This document shows positions 51,801 to 59,182 of a DNA stretch of 64,000 nt, piece by piece. A program made the translations under genes and the position numbers. The notes beneath the pieces were generated by a model that worked only from the letters and a program-made list of their open reading frames with translations, had not been told where the DNA came from and made no database searches. Source of the stretch: Ilyonectria destructans (lineage: Eukaryota > Ascomycota > Sordariomycetes > Hypocreales > Nectriaceae). The stretch's first letter is position 1. Every line of letters starts with the position of its first letter. The stretch covers positions 1-64,000 of the forward strand of contig JAHEWK010000039.1 in NCBI GenBank assembly GCA_020740775.1, written 5' to 3'.

Positions 51801-52563
51801 CTTCGCGAGACATGCCATAAAGCGGACCCCAGGGTAGGGGTTTCTCGCGGCCGTGTTCGTCTCGTAGGACTTCGATCTTCAGGTCAACGCCTGGCCTGTG
51901 GGGAGGTAACTGGTTGGCCAGTTGTCGAGAGAAGGCTTGTAACCACTTGTGGTAGTGTGGTGGCAACTTCTCCACTGGGTCGATCTTTGGTTTCGGTCTC
52001 AAGGCTTTGTCGATGTCCGCCATCGTGACGGCATAAACTCCAACGCCGCCTGTACGTCTGTTGCGGCGCACGTCGCCTAGAAAGGCAGCGGCCATCACCT
52101 TCGAGACCTCTAGTCGAGGGGGCCGATAGCGTTGTCGGTCTTGTACTTGAGCTCCACTGGTTCCGATCTCCAAGTATCCTTCCTTCGCATGAATGTGAAC
52201 ATCTTGATCTTCCATCCATCGTTTGCCTAGAATCATATCCCAGTTAAGGTCGTCAATGACGTACATAAATACACGGCGCTGTTGGTGTCCGTCTAGGTCG
52301 ATCGATAAGTAAGTGATCTTGTCGATCTTAACCTCCTTGCCGTCTCCTGCTGCATTCTCGAGGATGCGAGGTTGAACAGGTATATGTGGCAGCTGAAGAG
52401 ATTGGAAGGTCCGTTTGCTAACCGCGCCGTAGCAGAGGCAACCATAGTCGACGAGGGATGGTACGAAGTCCGTTCCATTCACCCTAACGTCTGCTATGAA
52501 TGGATCTCCATCCATTCTCTTTTTACCGGTTGTCTCCCATTCTCTCACAGCCGCCGCGTGTTC
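48874..52563 (-). CDS. Gypsy Pol with C-terminal chromodomain
   Basis: The open frame follows the gag TAG at once; the first ATG-like codon is some 15 bp further on (numbering below counts from 52548). The protease region reads [14 protein letters not shown] with Asp at about 34; the expected Ser/Thr of D-S/T-G is Tyr. RT has [20 protein letters not shown] and YIDD near 390. RNase H follows ([24 protein letters not shown]). The integrase zinc site (HITGHPG...CEVCGR) is near 785, and the DDE core includes [21 protein letters not shown] and ATERMNQEV (about 853, 920, 956). A chromodomain ([29 protein letters not shown]) ends the protein, suggesting targeting to marked chromatin. About 1229 residues. 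Confidence 0.93.
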   Translation of the reverse strand, partial: [1229 protein letters not shown]

Positions 52564-53883
52564 CTAGTCTGAATCTCCGTCGCTCTGGAGAGTGGCATCT
52601 TCGCCTTCTTCAACGATCGCGGCGTTGGTAACCGAGGGGCGCGAGGGGGCTGCGGCGTTGACTTGAGTGCGTCTGGTTACGCTCCCGGGCCGAATAGGTG
52701 CGGCTAATGGACAGCGTTCGATTCTGCAGTTATCTCTTCCGCAACGGAGACAACGTCCTTCGCGGTAGCGTGCATCCATTTCATCCTGATCGACCCACTT
52801 GGCACGCTTACCGAGCAAAGCCTGATCCTCTGGTCGCCTGGACTGGTAGCCATTCGTGTTCTTGCCGCCGCGGGTGCGCCCAGCGTTTACTTGAGTGGAT
52901 GCTTGTGGGGTTGGCTCCCATTCCATCATGTCCTCTCTTCTGACCTCAGCCTGCTGGACATGCTGTTGCTGAGATCTCTGGCTGCTCTGACTACCGTGGT
53001 TGTCCAAGCCCCTCGTGTTGCCGCGAGGTTTCTTCCACTGGCCTAACAGTTCCATCTGGCTGCTAAGCGAGTCGCACCTCTTTGCCAGCCCAACGTAGGT
53101 GCTAATCGCGACGGAATCAGAGCCTATAAGAGCGGCCTTCATTCTGTCGTTTAGTGCCTCCTGGAGGTAAGAAATCTTGCTGTCATCTGGCCAATATTCG
53201 GCATTGGCGTTGGCGATCTCTTTCTCGAAACGAGGGTAGAACGAAGTAAAGGGTTCGTTTTCTCCTTGCTTAATCGAGTGCAGGTTGCGAGTAGCTCTCT
53301 GTTTACGATCCTTCTCTCCGTACAACAGTTCAAGGCGGTTGAGCAGTTCAGCCACATTAAACGTCCTCTTCTCAATTTGCATCTCCACAAAGGTGGTCAC
53401 ATTGTCTTTAGCCTTGCCTTCCAGGCTCATAAAGACATACATAAAGTGGCCCTCTGCGTCTCCGAGGGCTTCGCCGTCGACTCGTAGCTTCCCTTCGGTC
53501 TCCAACTTCCAGCTACGCCACTGGGACTTGTCACCACTGTACTTCGGGACATCTCGCAGCTTGGGGCGCTTGGTCGGGTGAGGACTGTAAGTGATAACCG
53601 TATTGGCGGGATCGGCGGTGATAGAAGGGTTGGTAGTAGTGTTGGGAGTGACAGGAACAGCGGTTGTCTTATTGTCTTCTGGCGCCAGCGTGGGCGCTGG
53701 TGTGGGCTGTATAGACTGGATGGACGTTTCCAGTGCTAACAGCTTCAATTTCGTTTCCTCATTTGCCTCTCTTAGGGCCATATTCTCGGACCGCATAAGC
53801 CTGACTTCGCTCAAGAGTTGCTCGAGTACGCTAGCCGACTGGCTAGTGGTTTCCCCCTGAGTCATGCCGTCTGAGTGGTCCAT
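52564..53883 (-). CDS. Gypsy Gag
   Basis: 439 residues from ATG 53883. An N-terminal coiled coil (LEQLLSEVRLMRSENMALRE) and a Thr/Pro-rich linker precede the retrotransposon Gag capsid core (KYSGDKSQWRSWKLETEGKL; FTSFYPRFEKEIANANAEYW). Near the C-terminus is CLRCGRDNCRIERC, a knuckle with C-X2-C-X4-C-X4-C where a His is usual at the third place. The tail is acidic (EEGEDATLQSDGDSD). The stop is TAG, with pol in the same frame right after it. Confidence 0.9.
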   Translation of the reverse strand: MDHSDGMTQGETTSQSASVLEQLLSEVRLMRSENMALREANEETKLKLLALETSIQSIQPTPAPTLAPEDNKTTAVPVTPNTTTNPSITADPANTVITYSPHPTKRPKLRDVPKYSGDKSQWRSWKLETEGKLRVDGEALGDAEGHFMYVFMSLEGKAKDNVTTFVEMQIEKRTFNVAELLNRLELLYGEKDRKQRATRNLHSIKQGENEPFTSFYPRFEKEIANANAEYWPDDSKISYLQEALNDRMKAALIGSDSVAISTYVGLAKRCDSLSSQMELLGQWKKPRGNTRGLDNHGSQSSQRSQQQHVQQAEVRREDMMEWEPTPQASTQVNAGRTRGGKNTNGYQSRRPEDQALLGKRAKWVDQDEMDARYREGRCLRCGRDNCRIERCPLAAPIRPGSVTRRTQVNAAAPSRPSVTNAAIVEEGEDATLQSDGDSD

Positions 53884-53930
53884 TATTCTTCTTCGCTTGT
53901 GGCTTCTGGTGCTTCTAACTTCTTAACTCC

Positions 53931-53980
53931 GGGTGCTTCGGGTGCTTCGGGTGCTTTGGGTGCTTCGGGTGCTTCGGCTG
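53931..53980 (-). repeat. Nine-base tandem repeat in the Gypsy leader
   Basis: Five units of GGGTGCTTC on the plus strand (GAAGCACCC in sense orientation), one with a C-to-T change, lie between the PBS and the gag ATG. Confidence 0.85.
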
Positions 53981-54044
53981 ACTTTTTGACTTCTGGACTC
54001 GGGATGAGTCGTTGACTTCTGGACTTCAGCAGATTTCTGAAGTG

Positions 54045-54056
54045 ATCTTGAAAGTA
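54045..54056 (-). promoter_or_regulatory. Gypsy primer-binding site, complementary to its own LTR
   Basis: In sense orientation TACTTTCAAGAT directly follows the 5' LTR. The LTR itself contains ATCTTGAAAGTA (54107-54118), a perfect 12-nt complement placed just after a CT-rich stretch, where fungal transcripts often start. That is the layout of Tf1-type self-priming. Confidence 0.65.
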
Positions 54057-54272
54057 TGTGAAAGGCCTCTAGTGAGTTGATTCAACTAACTAGTCCCTAT
54101 GCTGTTTACTTTCAAGATGAAGAAAGGAAAGAATCTAAATACAAACTGGGTGCGTGAAGACGCGTTATATCTTCTTTAATATAGAAGATTCGAGAATCAA
54201 CTCGATGGCGCTGTGGAGAAGAATTCGGGCTTGGCGGCAGAGCCGCCAGCCAAGTGGGCCTGACCCGTTACA
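54057..54272 (-). repeat. Gypsy 5' LTR
   Basis: 216 bp. In sense orientation it has TATATTAAAG and ATATAA boxes followed 50-65 bp later by CTTTCCTTTCTTC and the 12-nt self-complementary segment, so the transcript probably starts there. Confidence 0.93.
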
Positions 54273-55189
54273 GGATCCGTCAGGAAAACGTCCGGCACCC
54301 TCTGTGACGAAGGGAGGGAAGAGAATGTTCTCTTCTATTACAGATATCTTCAATCTCAGCCGGGACGACCCAAAGGAACAGTCCCTGGCTAACAACCTAA
54401 TTAAAAGCTTTGATCGAGAGCATTTCCAAAAGCTCGTTGTCAACTGGATTGTCGATAGTCAACAGTCTTTCCAACAAGCCGAAAACCCTCGCTTACGTCA
54501 CATCTTCGAATATCTGAACCCTGCTGTAAAGGTCACAGATGCCCACATCTCGAGGCATACTGTTCGGCGGCTGGCAATTCAACACTTCGAGAAACACAAG
54601 ACGAGGGTGGAGGGAATACTGAAGGAAGCTCCTGGGCAGATTCACGTTGCCTTTGACGGTGCTAGGAGCAGGAACCGGCATATGCTATACGGAGTCACGG
54701 CATTGTTCAGGAACGTCAAGAATGAGCCACAGAAAATCGTCCTTGGCCTTCCTGAACTGATCAACTGCCATACCGGAGAGAATATTGTGGCAGAGGTACT
54801 CGACGTTATTCGCTTGTTTGGTATTGAGGACAAGCTCGGCTATTTCACTCTCGACAATGCTGGTAATAATGATACAGCGATGGAGATTATTGGCCGAAAA
54901 CTCGGCTTCAATCCTGTCCAGCGCCGGGTCCGTTGCACGGGACATATACTCAACCTCGTTGTCAAGGCTCTACTCTTTGGAAAAGATGCCGAAGTCTTTG
55001 AAGAATCCCTTGTTAAGGGAGAGCTTCTTGCCAGGGCAGCACACGATGAGTGGATGAAGAAGGGCCCGGTTGGAAAAGCTCATAACTTTGTTGTTCGGGT
55101 TCATCGGTCGGATATGTTGACCCAGCTGCTCAGGCAGTTGCAACGGGAGTATTTTGCAGCGTCCGAAGACCCAGAAATGCGGAGCCAGG

Positions 55190-56411
55190 CAGCGCTCCTA
55201 ATACTCCAGACCAAAAACTGGACTATTGGTCCAGTCTGCGTCTCTCGGATTGGACTGACGGTCCAGTCCGCGTCTCTTGGACTAGACTGACGGTCCAGTC
55301 TACGTCTCTCGAACTGGACTGATGGTTCAGTCTGACTTCTACCAGACCGACCAGTAGTCCAGTCCGAGGATCGCAGACTAACAGTCTGACTAATAGTCTG
55401 TCCAAGATTAGGGGTGACTCAGGTAGCGTCTTTCCAAATCTGTGGCCTGCTGCAGAGTGCCAATTCAACAACTACGCGATCCAACGCGTCCAACGCGTGA
55501 CACGCGTTTGGTAAAAATTTCGATGCACTGCTAAGATATGTTAGCCGGTACAGCCCAGCACTGCGTTAATCTATGGCAAACCAAGTATCATGCAACTGAA
55601 ACCATCGGCCTAACAAGATCCCAGAATTACATATTTCGACCTGTTCAACAGCAACCTACTTTATAGCTTTGAATGGGCTACCTGGCCGATTTCCAGGAAG
55701 AATATCTGCAACGTGAGAGATGATGAAGTGCATGTTATCTGAGCGGCGAAAACCCGCCCGGTGGCGTTAAGAGATACCAGCCCCGCCATTATAGGTAGGT
55801 GGCATGCACAGTATCCCCTATCCAGCGCGTGTAGGGTAGGTTCGCTCGCAGTAACACGTACCTCAGCAAGCCCATTGAGATGCTAGTAAACACGCTGGTC
55901 TCTGCGTAAAAATCATATTTCATACTAGTTACAATATAGTCACCTAATCTACCGTGCTGAGAGCTTCCGTCTGGTATCAATTCCATCATGATCAGAGATA
56001 TATTCCCGAATCGTCGAAAGACCGTCGAAAGACCGATATCAGTGACGTGGCGCAGTGAGCCTACGGTTACCGTCAATGCGAGAGAACGACCCAAAGCCCG
56101 GATTAAGCCAAGTCCGGCGTGATGCCTTCAACATTGGAGGCAGGCAGGGAGAAGGGCCACAAGTCACGTGTCTGGACTATTAGTCTAGACCGCAGTTTGC
56201 ACTGCAGTCTGGTCTGACGGTGACGGACGGACCGATAGTTCAGTCTGCACATCTCGGTTAGACTGCCAGTCCAGTCTGCACATCTCAGTCAGACTGCTAG
56301 TCCAGTCCGACCAAAGTCAGACGGACTGCTAGTTTAGTCTAGCCTAGTCAAACGGACTAAATAGCCAGTCTGAGGCGTCCAGACGGACTGATTGCACTAT
56401 TAGGAGCGCTG
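55190..56411. mobile_element. Full copy of a 1.2-kb non-autonomous hAT-like element
   Basis: Starts CAGCGCTCCTAATA and ends TATTAGGAGCGCTG (14-bp TIRs). Both ends carry clusters of GGACTGACGGTCCAGTC-like words (55205-55410 and 56165-56390). No transposase is present. The 8 bp outside (GAGCCAGG left, GCCTTCTT right) do not match. The left flank is the hAT transposase and the right flank is an unrelated FAD-oxidase gene. Its last 608 bp recur at 1-608. Confidence 0.82.
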
Positions 56412-56945
56412 GCCTTCTTGTCCATAGCTAGCGCTAGTCTTTTTTCTTCAATCAGCACAATATGCTCATTTCAACACAACCAACTGTTTGTCCCCCACGG
56501 AGATTGCGCTTACATATATGTGGGTGGGCATGGTCAAACTGGTAGTTATAGCCAGCTTGGCCGTAGCTTTAGCCTTTTTGGCGATCACATCAGAACCATT
56601 CGCATAGTCTGCCACGACGGTGTCATTCGAGACATCTCTAAAGAGAACGACGCCAAGCTTTTCTACGCCATACTCGTGGGCAGTTCAGGTAATTTTGGCA
56701 TTATCTCACACTATACCGTCGAGGTGTATCAGGCCAAGAGCTACATGGGGACCTTTGCCAGTCCAAACGGATTCAAGGGACCACATGAAATCAAAGGACT
56801 CTGGATCTACTCCCCCAAAGTCCTCAAAAAGCTGCTTACCGCCGTCGCACAAATAGCCGACAATACCAAGGTCTCGCGAGGCTTTAACCTCACTATTAAC
56901 GTCCTCAGCACCGACTTTCCCATAGCGATACTAGGCATTTCTCCC
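56412..56945 (+). pseudogene. FAD-linked oxidase (FAD_binding_4 type), internal fragment
   Basis: The frame gives FVPHGDCAYIYVGGHGQTGS, then LGRSFSLFGDHIRTIRIV, DGVIRDISKENDAKLFYAIL and GNFGIISHYTVEVY. This is the FAD-binding half of secreted or intracellular berberine-bridge-like oxidases. The segment after LWIYSPKVLKKLLTAVAQI starts the substrate domain, which breaks off near 56940 at the pogo relic. The N-terminus is lost at the 1.2-kb element. Both ends are therefore cut by transposons. Confidence 0.65.
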
Positions 56946-58110
56946 AAGCAGAGATAATCATCTTCTTCTGAAAGGTGCGTTCTCGTATCTCTTGGTGGAA
57001 TAAGAAGTCGGTCTTATTGAAGTTAGTAGCGCCGTCAGCAATTTCCCTGTAAAGGGTATGTTGATGCCACTGCTTATATGCATTAAAAACACCAACATCA
57101 AGAGGCTGAAGATAATGCGTAAGATGTGGAGGCATAGGGAATAGCTCGATGTTGTGTTGACTGCAGAAATAGAAGATTTCATGCGTAAAGTGGCTTTCAC
57201 ACCTATCCATAAGAAGAAGCCGCTTCTCTTCCGGGTTGGAAGGCCGTGTAAGTCTCTCGAAATGCATAGCCCACTCGAGGGCAAGGATGTCATTGATATA
57301 ACCCTTGCTGCTAGTTGTGATTGTAGCATCGTCACTAAGCCGATTTTCAACCCATTTAACGGGAATGTTGACACCGGGCATGACGATAAATGGAGCAATA
57401 GAGCCACCAGCAGCTGAAATTGACTCAACCGTAGTCACAGAGGCAGTAGTGTGTGCATCGGTTAGAATGGGTTGTTCAACTTCTCGAAAAGTCCATACGA
57501 AGGTCCTTTTTGGAGATATCCGATCATAAAGCCCGTCTCATCGAAGTTCCGGGTATTCTCAGCCTTGATGCTATTTTCACATATAAAGTGCTGAAAGCCG
57601 CGGAAGAAAGCCTCGATGTGGGCGCGGTCTTGCATCGCTTTACGCCTCACATCCCGGGTCATTGACTTCTTCACGTAAAAGGTGCTTTTTCAACGCTTCA
57701 TAAAGCGCTTAGCTCAGCTTTGTGACGCTTTATTAGACTGGCCACACGCCTTCAAAATAGCATTTGCGTTGTGTTGAAGAGATCGAAGTTGAATGTGGTG
57801 GCCCTGTGTGACCCGGCGATGTGCCCAACACAGTATTGCCTGCTCCTGCGTGTCGGTCAAAAGAGTGTTGTTGCCGCCATTTTGGGTGGCAGGCTTCGCT
57901 CCTTTAGTACGACCCCGGAGTATCTCATACGGAACTTTCAGCTCTCGTGATGCCGCAGCGATGGAGCGATAAAAGCCCTCTCGGAAACGGTCTGCTGCAG
58001 CAAGAGTGCGCTGCTCAAGGTTCCCATCATTGTACCGCGAAAAGTCGGGCTTTCCAGTGCGAGGATTAATCCATTTGTCTTTTGCTTATTGTTCTAGTTC
58101 TAGGCTACAA
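56946..58110 (-). pseudogene. Pogo-type transposase relic
   Basis: On the minus strand the N-terminal part (about 58100-57700) reads FREGFYRSIAAASRELKVPY then a CENP-B-like HTH (KPATQNGGNNTLL, CWAHRRVTQGHHI). Stops and shifts follow near 57700. ENTRNFDETGFMIGYL (first Asp), LLLMDRCESHFTHEIF (second Asp) and HLTHYLQPLDVGVFNAYKQW (third Asp) are recognisable. The C-terminal part ends at the FAD-oxidase junction. It differs from the intact pogo at 8079. Confidence 0.75.
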
Positions 58111-58361
58111 GTTGCAGTATTCCAATCATGAATTGATGAAGAACTCATAATGTTGTAGTGGTTTGAAGTTATAGTGTTTTTGGTGATGCTATTAATTCGA
58201 GGATGTGGTGATGCGGGGTTGTTGTTGCAGTTGCGTCATAGCGCTGAGAGGAGCATACGCCGTTGTATGTAAGAGAGTTATTTGATTAAACGTAGGTACA
58301 TAATTTAATTAGTGCGCACACCTATTTTCTATGTACTATTCTTAGCTCGTTGAGTCGCCGA

Positions 58362-58386
58362 CCCCCCGTTCGTCCCTCACGGGGGG
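58362..58386. repeat. GC hairpin near the pogo relic's end
   Basis: CCCCCCGT and ACGGGGGG form an 8-bp stem around TTCGTCCCTC-like bases. It may be part of the relic's terminal inverted repeat, whose partner was lost. Confidence 0.4.
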
Positions 58387-59182
58387 TTGAGCTGAAGTGA
58401 AATGACGAGACCCCCCTAGTAATGGGATTGTGCTGGAATAGCGGAATCTTGCACACACGTGTGCGTTTGCCTGCTTACTTCAATTTCTCATTCTCCTTTT
58501 TACAATGCGGGCACGATCCTTTTACGGACTTTTGGAAGGAATTCTCTAAGACATCCTCGTGCATTCACCGCGGTGGTGATTACGCAGTGCGTTATTGCTG
58601 CCGGATCCGCACTTACATTCGCGGTTCTGATGCAAGAAGGTGGAGATCCCAAGTCAACGTACCTGAGCTCTTTCTATTGAGACTGCATGACTAAGAAGGT
58701 CCGATCTGCTGGTGGCTGAGATGTGGATACTAGATAGCAGGACTCAGCAGCTGTGCTCCTCACAGGACACCTAACTTAGACCTTCAATACGACCAAATTA
58801 TTTTTGTTTCATCAAGAAGGGCATAGCTTCAAACAGTAACACTCTTCAAGAAAACACTCTTCCCCACTTCCCAGCATTGGGATTAATTACTCAGCATTAA
58901 TGTTTGACTTCCCCGAACATTCGAAAGTCAGGTCAAGAAGAAGATAGGTATCCTCCAGCCCCTACAACCCTTCGAAAACAAGGGAAAAGGAAATATAGTA
59001 CATTATCTTACCCCTAAAGTTCAATAAAGTTGAGTTAGCTAGCTAAATGATGAAACGCCAAGGTTTACCTCCTGAACACACTCGCCACTGCCCAGTCGAT
59101 CGAGGGCGAGGCCACGCATGCCAACAGAGAGGACATGGAGAAAACAGAGTCTTCGTGGTTTCAATTTTTCCCTGTATACGTC
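58387..59182. other. No gene firmly recognised; 3' flank of the NLR
   Basis: A plus ORF at 58459-58680 has one hydrophobic segment (AVVITQCVIAAGSALTFAVL) that could be a membrane-protein fragment, not identified. The rest is probably the NLR 3' untranslated region. Confidence 0.3.

Larger units (their letters stand above)
48658..54272 (-). mobile_element. Complete chromodomain Gypsy (Ty3/gypsy) LTR retrotransposon
   Basis: 216-bp LTRs (48658-48873 and 54057-54272) appear identical and are flanked by GGATC (48653-48657 and 54273-54277). In the sense (minus) strand each LTR starts TGTAACGG and ends CCTTTCACA. Gag and Pol are complete, lie in one frame and are separated by a single TAG. Order protease-RT-RNase H-integrase-chromodomain defines a chromovirus. 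The polypurine tract GGAGGAGGGGGG overlaps the last Pol codons next to the 3' LTR. It is inserted in a hAT transposase. Length 5615 bp. Confidence 0.97.
48336..55189 (+). pseudogene. hAT transposase split by the Gypsy element and truncated at 55189
   Basis: The N-terminal part 48336-48657 encodes a BED-like finger (SWVWGYGIEIQ, WICMPCIRQRS, HHLWKSHGHWD). The Gypsy (48658-54272) plus its duplicated GGATC interrupts it. The frame continues exactly at 54278 (PSGKRPAPS). It then shows FSSITDIFNLSRD, KLVVNWIVDSQQSFQ, the catalytic region IHVAFDGARSRNRHMLYGV and YFTLDNAGNNDTAM, and VRCTGHILNLVVKALLFG. At 55190 the 1.2-kb element begins, and the C-terminal hATC domain is not found on its far side. 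The gene is dead through both events. The open frame that starts in the LTR at 54154 is an artefact. Confidence 0.87.

Noticed and set aside
53931..53980. Host minisatellite
   Set aside because: It lies within the Gypsy leader and is part of that element.
54154..54277. N-terminal extension of the second half of the split hAT transposase
   Set aside because: These codons are LTR sequence; the true upstream exon is at 48336-48657.
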